12,301 nt of DNA from an uncultured Collinsella sp. (GCA_902494195.1 CABUSH010000039.1:1-12301), one strand, 5' to 3'. Shown: positions 1 through 6,784, numbered from the stretch's first letter. Notes: generated by a model not told the origin, from the letters alone. A program made the numbers and translations.

Positions 1-188
1 GGGCGCCCGGTCGGCGGCCCGTTCTGGGCGCGCCTCAATCGTAGCCCGAGACGGTCCCGGGCTGACAATTTCGACTGTAATGGACGTTCTTAAACGACTA
101 GTCAAACAAGAGCGTCCCCAACGACTACTTTTCCTCCGTCCCCAAGGGATCATTATTGGACCGCCGATGTTTTGGTAATGCCAGCGAG
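1..188. other. Left-edge stretch without a confident gene
   Basis: No convincing gene is visible. Plus-strand frame 2 is open from the edge to a TAA at 176-178 and frame 1 is open to a TAA at 91-93, so the 3' end of a plus-strand gene lying mostly outside the window is possible. Neither translation shows a recognisable motif, and the GC-rich start of the window favours chance open frames. A weak hairpin (arms 43-48 and 58-63) is followed by a short T-run. The motif GAGCGTCCCC at 110-119 recurs downstream of the acetyltransferase gene. Confidence 0.4.
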
Positions 189-286
189 CGGGCACCAGAG
201 CGAACAAATTGGCATGAAAAGAGGACGGCATAGACCTTCTGGTCATGCCGTCCTCTTTGAATGACAAGTTGTCGCTCTGGTGCCCG
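189..286. repeat. 98-bp near-perfect palindrome (long inverted repeat)
   Basis: The outer arms 189-203 and 272-286 are perfect 15-bp inverted copies. The middle segments 204-217 and 259-271 pair at about 9 of 13 positions. The inner arms 218-231 and 245-258 pair perfectly over 14 bp, followed by GACC/GGTC around a TTCT loop. The whole could fold into one hairpin of about 40 base pairs. It lies just downstream of htpG. It may be only an elaborate terminator, or a small non-autonomous palindromic element. No target-site duplication is obvious. Confidence 0.85.
218..258 (-). terminator. Probable bidirectional intrinsic terminator downstream of htpG
   Basis: This is the inner core of the long palindrome. 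Arms 218-231 and 245-258 are perfect 14-bp complements, with A-runs on the left and T-runs on the right, so a U-tract follows the stem in both reading directions. For htpG, transcribed leftwards, the stem is followed by UCUUUU. It lies 72 bp past the htpG stop codon. The outer arms of the palindrome are not needed for termination. Confidence 0.6.
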
Positions 287-302
287 CGCAGCGTCGGCTG
301 GT

Positions 303-324
303 CCGCCGTTCGTTAGAACGGCGG
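303..324 (-). terminator. Hairpin immediately after the htpG stop
   Basis: Arms 303-311 and 316-324 form a perfect 9-bp GC-rich stem (CCGCCGTTC/GAACGGCGG) with a 4-nt loop, starting 6 bp past the htpG stop codon. There is no T-run on either side, so it is more likely an mRNA 3'-end stabiliser, or a first pause hairpin ahead of the better terminator at 218-258, than a terminator by itself. Confidence 0.4.
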
Positions 325-330
325 AACCAA

Positions 331-2355
331 TTACATAAGCTCGCAAACAGCTGCCGCGAAGGCAACGGGATCCTCGGGGAGGATGCCCTCGACGAGCAGG
401 GCCTGGTCGTAGAGCAGGCCGGAGTACTGCTTAATCTTGTCGGCGTCGCCCGCCTTCTGGGCAGCGACGAGCTTGGCGAAGACCGGGTGCTTAGCGTTGA
501 GCTCGAGCACGCGCTGGCTCTTGGGCATACCGTCGGGCGCGCCCTCGGGACCCTTCTGAAGCACCTTCTCCATCTCGAGCGAAAGCGGACCCTCGGTGGT
601 GATGCAGGCGGGAGCATCGGTCAGGCGCGCAGAGACGGCGACCTTCTCGACCTTGTCGCCGAGCGCCTCCTTCATGGCGTTAAAGAGGTCCTCGTTCTCC
701 TTAGTGGCGTCCTCGGCCTCCTTCTTCTCGTCATCGGTCGCCAAGTCAAGATCGCCGGTCGCGACGTTCTTAAGCTCCAGGTGACGATCCTCGACCTCAG
801 GCTCGGCACCATCGGCAACGGCCTTCTCGGCAGCCTCGCGAGCAGCGTCATCATCGTAGACCTTGGGCATATCGGCAGCCACGTACTCACGCATGGCCTG
901 GAAGGTGAACTCATCCACGTCCTGCGTCAGCAGCAGTACATCGTAGCCGCGGTCGAGCACGCCCTTCACGACGGGCATCTTGGCCAGACGCTCGCGCGAA
1001 TCGCCGGCGGCATAGTAGATTGCCTTCTGGCCCTCGGGCATGCCCTTGGCATACTCGGCCAGGGTAATCATCTTCTGCTCCTTGGCAGACCAGAACAGCA
1101 GCAGGTCGGCGAGCTCATCGGCCTTCATGCCGTAGCTCGAGTAGATGCCGTATTTAAGACCGCGGCCAAAGTTCTCAAAGAACTTCTCGTAGGCCTCGCG
1201 GTCGTTGTCGCGCATGTCTTCGAGGTCGGCGGTGATCTTCTTCTCGACACGCTTGGCAATGGCCTTGAGCTGACGGTTCTGCTGCAGCGTCTCACGCGAG
1301 ATATTGAGCGTCACATCGGCAGAGTCCACGACGCCGCGCACAAAGTTGTAGTAGTCGGGCAGCAGGTCGTCGCACTTCTCCATAATCAGCACGTTGGAAC
1401 TGTAGAGCGCCAGGCCCTTCTCGTAGTCCTTGCTGTACAGATCGAACGGGGCGCGGCCCGGCACAAACAGCAGCGCATCGTACTCAAGCGTACCCTCGGC
1501 ATGGAAGCTGATAGTGCGCGCGGGATCGTCAAAGTCGTGGAACGTGGACTTGTAGAACTCGTCGTAATCCTTCTGCTCAACGTCAGAGCTGCGCTTTTTC
1601 CAGATCGGCGTCATGGAGTTGATGGTCTCGAGCTCCTGATAGTCCTCGTACTCGGGCTTGTAGTCGTCGCCGGCGTCCTCAGGCTTGGGCTTCTGGCGGC
1701 TCTTGGTCACCATCATCTGAATCGGGTAGCGCACATAGTTGCTGTACTGCTGAATCAGGCTCTTGAGGCCCCACTCGGTCAGGAAGCGATCGTAGGTCTC
1801 GGCCTCGCCGTCGGCGTCGAGCTTCTCGTTCTCGCGCAGCGTCAGGATGACATCGGTACCGTGCTCAGCACGCTCGCCATCCTCGATGGTGTAGCCCTCA
1901 AGACCGTCGGACTCCCAAACGTGGGCGGTATCCTCGCCATAGGCGCGGCTGACGACCTTCACGTGGCTGGCAACCATAAAGGCGGAGTAGAAACCCACGC
2001 CAAACTGACCGATGATGTCGACATCGGAACCCTGCTGCTCGGCGTTCTCGGTCTTAAACTCCTCGGAGCCGGAATGGGCGATGGTGCCCAGGTTGCGCTC
2101 GAGCTCCTCGGCGGTCATGCCGATACCGTTATCCGAAATAGTGATGGTACGGGCATCTTTATCAAAGGAGACACGAATGGCCAGGTCACCCTGGTCGAGC
2201 TTGACACTCGGATCCTGAAGGCTCTTAAAGTTGAGCTTGTCGACAGCATCGCTCGCGTTGGAGATAAGCTCGCGCAGGAAGATTTCCTTATTGGTGTAGA
2301 TGGAGTTGATCATGAGGTCGAGCAGTTTTTTGCTCTCGGTCTTAAATTGACGCAT
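331..2355 (-). CDS. htpG: Hsp90-family chaperone HtpG
   Basis: This encodes a 674-residue cytosolic ATP-dependent chaperone that acts as a homodimer on partly folded client proteins. The N-terminal GHKL (Bergerat) ATPase is clear: FLRELISNASDA (E29, N33, D36), SDNGIGM (D75, G77) and GQFGVGF (116-122). The middle domain carries NISRE with R354, the arginine that contacts the ATP gamma phosphate in this family, followed by QQNRQLKAI. A charged acidic linker lies near 219-245. The protein is somewhat longer than the E. coli one (624 residues), partly because of a Glu/Asp/Lys-rich stretch at about 497-555. It lacks a eukaryotic MEEVD tail. The ATG start has an AAAGGA ribosome site at 2362-2367. 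It stands alone transcriptionally: the acetyltransferase gene upstream ends about 200 bp away, and hairpins lie both before and after the gene. Confidence 0.98.
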   Translation of the reverse strand: MRQFKTESKKLLDLMINSIYTNKEIFLRELISNASDAVDKLNFKSLQDPSVKLDQGDLAIRVSFDKDARTITISDNGIGMTAEELERNLGTIAHSGSEEFKTENAEQQGSDVDIIGQFGVGFYSAFMVASHVKVVSRAYGEDTAHVWESDGLEGYTIEDGERAEHGTDVILTLRENEKLDADGEAETYDRFLTEWGLKSLIQQYSNYVRYPIQMMVTKSRQKPKPEDAGDDYKPEYEDYQELETINSMTPIWKKRSSDVEQKDYDEFYKSTFHDFDDPARTISFHAEGTLEYDALLFVPGRAPFDLYSKDYEKGLALYSSNVLIMEKCDDLLPDYYNFVRGVVDSADVTLNISRETLQQNRQLKAIAKRVEKKITADLEDMRDNDREAYEKFFENFGRGLKYGIYSSYGMKADELADLLLFWSAKEQKMITLAEYAKGMPEGQKAIYYAAGDSRERLAKMPVVKGVLDRGYDVLLLTQDVDEFTFQAMREYVAADMPKVYDDDAAREAAEKAVADGAEPEVEDRHLELKNVATGDLDLATDDEKKEAEDATKENEDLFNAMKEALGDKVEKVAVSARLTDAPACITTEGPLSLEMEKVLQKGPEGAPDGMPKSQRVLELNAKHPVFAKLVAAQKAGDADKIKQYSGLLYDQALLVEGILPEDPVAFAAAVCELM

Positions 2356-2385
2356 GTGCAGTCCTTTCGCGCTACCCCTGCCCGC

Positions 2386-2410
2386 AAAAACGGCCCGGTT
2401 GCCCGAGCCG
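2386..2410 (-). terminator. Intrinsic terminator-like hairpin in the htpG leader
   Basis: Read on the minus strand, CGGCTCGG (2410-2403), loop GCAA (2402-2399) and CCGGGCCG (2398-2391) form an 8-bp stem with one U-G wobble and a GNRA tetraloop, followed directly by five T (2390-2386). It lies 31 bp before the htpG start codon. It could end the upstream cps-acetyltransferase transcript or act as an attenuator in the htpG leader. The 30 bp left between it and the htpG start contain no visible promoter. Confidence 0.6.
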
Positions 2411-2441
2411 CATCGCAGACCTGCTATGTTCAGACTTAGAT

Positions 2442-2470
2442 TTTATAACCCATTAGCGCGCATATATACA
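2442..2470 (-). promoter_or_regulatory. Candidate htpG promoter
   Basis: On the minus strand a TATAAA -10-like hexamer (2442-2447) sits in an AT-rich island, 17 bp from a poor -35 match TGTATA (2465-2470). It would give a leader of about 75-80 nt that runs through the hairpin at 2386-2410. The weak -35 makes this tentative. Confidence 0.3.
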
Positions 2471-2514
2471 TACGGAATCGAAAAACTGTATGTTGCAATG
2501 CCCCATGCGCTAAT
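2452..2514. promoter_or_regulatory. Nested dyad upstream of htpG
   Basis: Outer arms ATTAGCGC (2452-2459) and GCGCTAAT (2507-2514) are perfect 8-bp inverted repeats. Inner arms ACATAC (2468-2473) and GTATGT (2488-2493) are also perfect. The dyad overlaps the -35 side of the candidate htpG promoter and could be an operator for a heat-shock regulator. It is not a standard CIRCE element (TTAGCACTC-N9-GAGTGCTAA): only the TTAGC/GCTAA ends agree and the spacing is far larger. Confidence 0.4.
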
Positions 2515-2518
2515 TGTC

Positions 2519-2558
2519 GAGGAGTGTCCCCAACTGCCGGCAGAAAAGGAGCGTCCCT
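2519..2558. repeat. Short intergenic GAGYGTCCC repeat unit
   Basis: GAGTGTCCC (2522-2530) and GAGCGTCCC (2549-2557) lie 27 bp apart and flank the palindrome CTGCCGGCAG. The second copy overlaps the TAG stop of the acetyltransferase gene. The stretch 2519-2534 matches 107-122 at 13 of 16 positions, and a related TGTCCCTAA in reverse orientation sits at the cpsB stop. It looks like a dispersed intergenic repeat, but only a genome-wide count could prove that. Confidence 0.4.
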
Positions 2559-3057
2559 ATCTGTCGCCCAGCAGTTTGGCCATCCAGGCATGAGGCTGGC
2601 CCTCGTCTTCGTAGTCCACCGGGGCAATCTGCGTGTAGCCCGCCTTGGCATAGAGCGGCAGCACGTATTCCTGAGCATGCAGCTTAATGAGCTTGGCGCC
2701 GGCATCACGCGCGCACGTATCACTGGCCTCGACAATCTTGCTCGCCAAACCGCGACGGCGCATGCTCGGCAGCACGGCCACGCGCCCCATAATGTAGGTC
2801 TCCCCCGCCGCGACACCTTCGTCCAAGTCGCACGCCGGCGACACCGGAGCCTCTGCGTCAGCCGCGCGCTCAAGCTCTTCGGGAAACACGCGCGAGCAAC
2901 CGGCAAGCTCGCCGTCTACATAGAGCGTCACATGAATGCAGTTCGGATCCTCGTCGATAGCGTCGAACTCATTCTCGTAGCCCTGCTCGTCCATAAAAAT
3001 GACGCGGCGCACCAACGCCGCGTCATCAAAGCATCCCGTCTTAAGTTGGATATCCAT
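2557..3057 (-). CDS. GNAT-family N-acetyltransferase (YjcF/ElaA-like)
   Basis: This encodes a 166-residue single-domain acetyltransferase that should transfer an acetyl group from acetyl-CoA to an unidentified amine. The acetyl-CoA-binding motif A is clear: GRVAVLPSMRRRGLASKIVE (91-110), with the R-R-x-G-x-A loop at 100-105. It is followed by KLHAQEYVLPLYAKAGY and a C-terminal EDEGQPHAWM, a pattern typical of YjcF/ElaA-like GNAT proteins. I chose the ATG at 3057 because AAAGGG lies 5 bp before it; a TTG six codons further upstream overlaps that site and is unlikely. The gene starts 39 bp after the cpsB stop on the same strand, so it is probably the last gene of the cpsC-cpsD-cpsB transcript. 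The substrate cannot be read from the sequence, and a role in polymer synthesis is only a guess from position. Confidence 0.9.
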   Translation of the reverse strand: MDIQLKTGCFDDAALVRRVIFMDEQGYENEFDAIDEDPNCIHVTLYVDGELAGCSRVFPEELERAADAEAPVSPACDLDEGVAAGETYIMGRVAVLPSMRRRGLASKIVEASDTCARDAGAKLIKLHAQEYVLPLYAKAGYTQIAPVDYEDEGQPHAWMAKLLGDR

Positions 3058-3062
3058 GGCTG

Positions 3063-3068
3063 CCCTTT
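3063..3068 (-). promoter_or_regulatory. Ribosome binding site that sets the acetyltransferase start
   Basis: AAAGGG on the minus strand, 5 bp before the ATG at 3057. It rules against the longer TTG start at 3075. Confidence 0.7.
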
Positions 3069-3096
3069 CATTCAATGCGAACGTTAGGGACAGATT

Positions 3097-3747
3097 TTAG
3101 CGAAAATGAGCTCCGCGTACGCTAAACTTCGCGCGAGCCTTCGCCAGGCAGTCGTAATGACCCACGTTATGGGCATCGCTCGCGATGAAGCTGTACAGGT
3201 TCTGATCGAACAGGCGCTGTGCCGGCTTTTTCTCGCGACCAAAGCGACCGCCGGCAATAAAGTCCGCCGAAGCCTGCAGCTTGCAGCCCATATCGACCAG
3301 GCGCTCCGCCACGCTTACATCCTTTTGAACCGCACGATAGCGCTCAGGATGAGCGATGATCACCTGGTAGCCACGGCACTGCAAATCGTAAATCGTGTTC
3401 TCGTACTCTCTAAACGCATACGCATCGGCATGTGTCGAAAGCTCGAGCAGAAACTCGTTGGTTCCATCGAAATGCAAGTGCTCCGCGGCATCGATACCAA
3501 GTTCAACGAGCTTTCGATGGTTGACCTCGAAGCCCATCTGGAGCGGAAAACCGTCAGCGTTATCACGCAGCAGCTCAAAGGCATCCCACATCTTGTCGTA
3601 ATCAAAATAGGGATCACGGCAGTGAGGAGTGCAAACGATTCTGGTTACACCGGCCCGCTTGGCAGCCTCGAGCATCGCCAAGCTCTCATCGAGATCGGCG
3701 GCGCCGTCGTCTACACCCGGCAAGATATGGCAATGAATGTCACGCAT
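3097..3747 (-). CDS. cpsB: CpsB/YwqE-type PHP-domain protein-tyrosine phosphatase
   Basis: This encodes a 216-residue metal-dependent phosphatase expected to remove phosphate from the tyrosine cluster of the CpsD-type kinase encoded just upstream. The PHP metal ligands are visible in order: DIHCHILPGVDDG (H5, H7, D14), CTPH (H42), GFE (E74), IAHPERY (H133) and IASDAH (D191, H193). Family members are usually about 240-255 residues long. This one stops shortly after the last metal motif, so the C-terminal helix is short, but every catalytic residue remains and the frame is intact. The ATG start lies 17 bp after the cpsD stop and has a modest AAGG site. The gene order here is cpsC-cpsD-cpsB, rather than the Firmicute order in which cpsB precedes cpsC and cpsD. 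Confidence 0.93.
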   Translation of the reverse strand: MRDIHCHILPGVDDGAADLDESLAMLEAAKRAGVTRIVCTPHCRDPYFDYDKMWDAFELLRDNADGFPLQMGFEVNHRKLVELGIDAAEHLHFDGTNEFLLELSTHADAYAFREYENTIYDLQCRGYQVIIAHPERYRAVQKDVSVAERLVDMGCKLQASADFIAGGRFGREKKPAQRLFDQNLYSFIASDAHNVGHYDCLAKARAKFSVRGAHFR

Positions 3748-3764
3748 AGGTCAGCCTTAATCAA

Positions 3765-4502
3765 CTAAACGTTTGCTCGGTTGGTGAAGATGCCCTTTTT
3801 GGAAGTCCCCTGATCGTCGGAGCCCTTCTTAACCTTCTTACCGTCCTTGGTGTAGTAGGAGTAGTAGTACTCGCTGGTCTCGGTCTCGCAGTAGTTCATG
3901 ACGGTACCGATGAGCTTGACCTTCTCGGACTTCTTAAGCTGGCCGATAGCGTTGAGTGCCTCCTCGCGCTTGGTGAAGTCCTCGCGCACCACGAACAGCG
4001 TACCGTCGGTCAGGCTGGCAATCTCGGCAGCATCGATGAAGGTGCCGACCGGGGGAGCATCAAAGATGACGTACTGGAACTTGGCGGACAGTGCCTTTAC
4101 CAACTTGGCAAAGCGGTGAGAGACGATGATGTCGGCAGGATTGGGAATATGCGGCTCGGCATCGAGGAAGTAGAAGTTCTTCTGACCCGTCTCGACAATT
4201 GCCTGGTCAATGGAGATCTGCTCGGAAAGGACCGCATAGAGTCCGCCGCGCGAACGAACGCCGAGCATATCGGAAAGGGACCTGCGGCGCATATCGGCCT
4301 CGACCAGGAGCACGGACTTGCCGCTCGTGGCGATAGCCTGGGCAAGGTTGATGGAAACCGTAGACTTGCCCTCGTTGGGAATCGAGGACGTGACGGTAAT
4401 GGTGCGAATGGGGTCGTCCACGCTCGCAAAGCGGATGTTGGCCAGAAGGGTCTTGGCGGCATTCTGTACAACGAGCTTATCGGTGTTCTTTGCCTTAGCC
4501 AT
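3765..4502 (-). CDS. cpsD: CpsD/CapB-type tyrosine autokinase (BY-kinase)
   Basis: This encodes a 245-residue cytoplasmic P-loop kinase that regulates capsule or exopolysaccharide assembly together with its membrane activator. It shows the BY-kinase set: Walker A SSIPNEGKST (39-48), Walker A' VLLVEADMRRRS (64-75, D70) and Walker B YVIFDAPP (144-151, D148). The C-terminal autophosphorylation cluster is EYYYSYY, with tyrosines at 222-224, 226 and 227, followed by a basic tail. An AAAGGTGG ribosome site (4512-4519) inside the end of cpsC precedes the ATG. Only 2 bp separate the cpsC stop from this start, so the two are almost certainly co-translated, as expected for a split kinase whose activator is a separate membrane protein. 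Confidence 0.95.
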   Translation of the reverse strand: MAKAKNTDKLVVQNAAKTLLANIRFASVDDPIRTITVTSSIPNEGKSTVSINLAQAIATSGKSVLLVEADMRRRSLSDMLGVRSRGGLYAVLSEQISIDQAIVETGQKNFYFLDAEPHIPNPADIIVSHRFAKLVKALSAKFQYVIFDAPPVGTFIDAAEIASLTDGTLFVVREDFTKREEALNAIGQLKKSEKVKLIGTVMNYCETETSEYYYSYYTKDGKKVKKGSDDQGTSKKGIFTNRANV

Positions 4503-4504
4503 GC

Positions 4505-5161
4505 CTATTTACCACCTTTCATAGCCGGAATTCGGCCAACAACGGGAATGCCCAGGAGCTCTTCTGCCTCTTCGGCACCGCGGATGCGGGTATTGAGCAT
4601 GTCTGCCAAAACGACATAGGCAACTGCGATAAAGATACCGGCGAGGAACGCGACAGCAACGTACAGCATACGCTTGGGACCGCTGGGGGCTTCGGGGGTC
4701 TTAGCCTCGTCGATAACGTTGATGCTCTGGGCAGCGCCGACGTTCTGAGCGACCGTACTCACCGAGCTGGCCATGGCCTTTGCGACCTTAGCCGTCTCCT
4801 TGGCATCGGTGCCGGTAACCGAAAGCGTAATGACACGCGTGGTGGTCTCGGAGGAAACAGACACCTTGTAGTCATCCAGATCGGTGAGGCCCAGTTCATT
4901 GGCTGCGCCGCTCTTAACGCTATCGCTATCCAGCAGCGTGGCGATATCGTTGGAAAGCATCTGACTCGCCGAGAGATCGTTGTAGCTCATCTGACCGCTA
5001 TCGTCGGTCTTGGCGAGAATGTACATGCTCGTCGTCGCGGTATAGGTGTTGTCCATCGCAACGAAGGACACGATGCCCATGGCGATCGCGCAGACCACCG
5101 GAAGGGTGATGACCAGCTGAAGGTGCTTCTTCAGCAGCTGGAACAGTTCGAGAAGGGTCAT
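4505..5161 (-). CDS. cpsC: CpsC/Wzz-type polysaccharide chain-length and kinase activator protein
   Basis: This encodes a 218-residue membrane protein of the polysaccharide co-polymerase family, which sets polymer chain length and activates the CpsD kinase. The N-terminal Wzz region (MTLLELFQLLKKHLQLV) runs into a first membrane segment at about 15-36. An extracytoplasmic domain of about 125 residues follows, then the proline-rich TPEAPSGPKR (155-164) just before the second membrane segment (about 166-188). The short cytoplasmic tail ELLGIPVVGRIPAMKGGK is the part expected to contact the kinase. The length fits Gram-positive CpsC (about 230), not the long Wzc fusions. The ATG has an AAAGG site 8 bp upstream. 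It is the first gene of the cps cluster, behind a 213-bp gap with a candidate promoter. Confidence 0.93.
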   Translation of the reverse strand: MTLLELFQLLKKHLQLVITLPVVCAIAMGIVSFVAMDNTYTATTSMYILAKTDDSGQMSYNDLSASQMLSNDIATLLDSDSVKSGAANELGLTDLDDYKVSVSSETTTRVITLSVTGTDAKETAKVAKAMASSVSTVAQNVGAAQSINVIDEAKTPEAPSGPKRMLYVAVAFLAGIFIAVAYVVLADMLNTRIRGAEEAEELLGIPVVGRIPAMKGGK

Positions 5162-5242
5162 GCAGCTTGCCTTTCATTTCCCCAGTTCGGATTGACAAAA
5201 CTGTCCGTATGTTATCGCATCTTTTTACCGAGACCAAACTCT

Positions 5243-5270
5243 ATACATAAGAAACAGGCTCTCCTGTAAA
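5243..5270 (-). promoter_or_regulatory. Candidate cps operon promoter with internal dyad
   Basis: On the minus strand TTTACA (5265-5270) is followed by an AT-rich TATGTATA (5250-5243) at a workable -35/-10 distance. Between them is a small perfect inverted repeat, ACAGG-N4-CCTGT (5254-5267), that overlaps the -35 and could be an operator. The start codon of cpsC is about 80 bp downstream. The exact -10 is uncertain. Confidence 0.4.
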
Positions 5271-5302
5271 AATGTCGGAAGCAATCGTAAAATTGCACAA
5301 CA

Positions 5303-5331
5303 ACGCCGCACCCGAAAGTCAAATGCGGCGT
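5303..5331 (-). terminator. Possible terminator after the PhoR-like kinase gene
   Basis: Arms ACGCCGCA (5303-5310) and TGCGGCGT (5324-5331) form a perfect 8-bp stem with a 13-nt loop, 44 bp past the kinase stop codon. The run after it in the direction of transcription is only TGTTGTGC, so it is a weak intrinsic terminator at best. Confidence 0.45.
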
Positions 5332-5374
5332 CTGCATCAATATCTATGTTATATCGCTATGCAAATGGCTCGTC

Positions 5375-6781
5375 CTACTGTATGGGAAACGTCACCGTAA
5401 TGGTGGTTCCCACGCCCAACTCGCTCGACAGATCGAGCGTGGCGTGATGATACAGGGCCGCATGCTTGACAATGGCAAGCCCCAGACCGGTTCCGCCGCG
5501 TGCCTTGGACCTACTCTTGTCCACGCGATAGAACCGCTCAAATACCTTGCCCTGTTCTTCAGGCGCGATACCGATTCCCGTGTCGGCGACCGCAAGGAAC
5601 GGATGGCCTTCGTCGTTGGTGCCGCACTGCAGCGTAACCGTACCGCCGGGTCGATTGTAGCGGATGGCGTTGCTTGCCAGATTATAGATGAGCTCGTCAA
5701 TCAAGCGCGACACGCCCTCGATGACCACAGGCTTGGTCTCATGACTTATCGTCACATTCGCCTGACGGGCGACCTGTTCAAGACGCTGCTCGACCGCGTA
5801 GATGGCACGCGAGAGCTCAATAGGCTCCGTGGACCCAATGGGCACCGCCTCGCCCTCAGCTGCACGCTCGGCCTCGTCCAAGTTAGACAGCGTAAGGATA
5901 TCGTTGACAAGCGCTGCCAAGCGGCCCGCCTCACGATAGATGCGACCGCCAAAGTTGCGCAGGTCGCCCTCGCCCTCGACCATGCCGTTTGCGATGAGCT
6001 CGGCATAGCCCGAAATCGCCGTAAGCGGCGTCTTGAGCTCATGGGTGATATTCGCCGTGAACTCGCGGCGCATACGGTCGTTGTCCGCCAGCACCGCCAT
6101 TTGGCGCTTGAGCTCCTGGCGCTGCGACTCAATACGCTCAAGCATGGGGACCATCTCGGCATAGGCGTGCTCATAGCTACGGCGTGGGTGGTCCAAATCC
6201 ACCTCTTGCAAAGGCGCGATGATGGCACGGGACTCGCGGCGCGCCATAAAAAACGAGAGTACCGCACCCGCTGCTGCGATAAGCAGCATCGGCGCCACCA
6301 TCGACAGCAAAATCGCCGCAACGCCAGGCTGGGCCTGCGCCAAGCGGACAACCTGGCCGTTATCAAGGGCGACGGCGCGATACAGCATAATCTCGTCGAG
6401 CGTAGAGCTTGCGCGCTCCGCGGAACCCGAACCACTCTCAAAGGCCTCGATGACCTCGGGGCGATCGCCATGGTTGGGCAGTGTGGAAGGCGACGCCTCG
6501 TTGTCGTAGGCAACCGATCCATCCTTGTTAATCAGCGTGATGCGCAAGTCCTCTCGATCGAGGCTACGCAAGAACGGGATGGGCTCCTGCTGCTCGTCGA
6601 GGGCGGCAGCAATGAGCTCGGTTTCTTGCGCCAGGTTGGCACTCGTGGCATCCGCCAAGGTGTTTTGCACAAAGAACGCACCCAGCACCGTAAACGCCAC
6701 GATAACCGCCATGGCGCAGACAAAGATCGTCACAAAAACGCGGTGCGACAGCGTATGTTTTCCCTGGGGGGCGAAGACCAC
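5375..6781 (-). CDS. phoR: PhoR-like membrane sensor histidine kinase
   Basis: This encodes a 468-residue sensor kinase, the probable partner of the OmpR-type regulator encoded upstream. The first membrane helix is about 15-38, an extracytoplasmic sensing region spans about 39-154, and the second membrane helix is about 155-180. A linker then leads to the H-box FTANITHELKTPLTAISGYAE with phospho-accepting H247. The ATPase part has the N-box NLASNAIRYN (N367, N371), G1 DTGIGI (D400), F-box FERFYR and G2 RGGTGLGLAI (429-437). The start is GTG at 6781: GGAGGAG at 6788-6794 overlaps the regulator's stop region, and the gap between genes is 3 bp, so translation is probably coupled. Assignment to phosphate sensing rests on the kinase type and the nearby pstB, not on the sensor domain, which is not diagnostic. 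Confidence 0.9.
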   Translation of the reverse strand: MVFAPQGKHTLSHRVFVTIFVCAMAVIVAFTVLGAFFVQNTLADATSANLAQETELIAAALDEQQEPIPFLRSLDREDLRITLINKDGSVAYDNEASPSTLPNHGDRPEVIEAFESGSGSAERASSTLDEIMLYRAVALDNGQVVRLAQAQPGVAAILLSMVAPMLLIAAAGAVLSFFMARRESRAIIAPLQEVDLDHPRRSYEHAYAEMVPMLERIESQRQELKRQMAVLADNDRMRREFTANITHELKTPLTAISGYAELIANGMVEGEGDLRNFGGRIYREAGRLAALVNDILTLSNLDEAERAAEGEAVPIGSTEPIELSRAIYAVEQRLEQVARQANVTISHETKPVVIEGVSRLIDELIYNLASNAIRYNRPGGTVTLQCGTNDEGHPFLAVADTGIGIAPEEQGKVFERFYRVDKSRSKARGGTGLGLAIVKHAALYHHATLDLSSELGVGTTITVTFPIQ

Positions 6782-6784
6782 GGG

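Noticed and set aside
189..286. CRISPR array or IS element ends
   Set aside because: There are no regularly spaced direct repeats, no transposase and no cas gene in the window. The structure is a single palindrome.
280..2439. 719-codon open frame on the plus strand opposite htpG
   Set aside because: It is fully antisense to a clearly recognised Hsp90 gene, and the translation is a Leu/Val/Gly/His-rich low-information string. High GC at third codon positions commonly leaves such mirror frames open.
2452..2514. CIRCE (HrcA) operator upstream of htpG
   Set aside because: Only the TTAGC/GCTAA ends agree. The central ACTC/GAGT and the 9-bp spacing are missing.
2354..2593. 79-codon plus-strand frame over the htpG upstream region
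   Set aside because: It overlaps the htpG leader, the dyad and the GAGYGTCCC repeat, with no good ribosome site or recognisable motif. A small protein cannot be excluded but nothing supports it.
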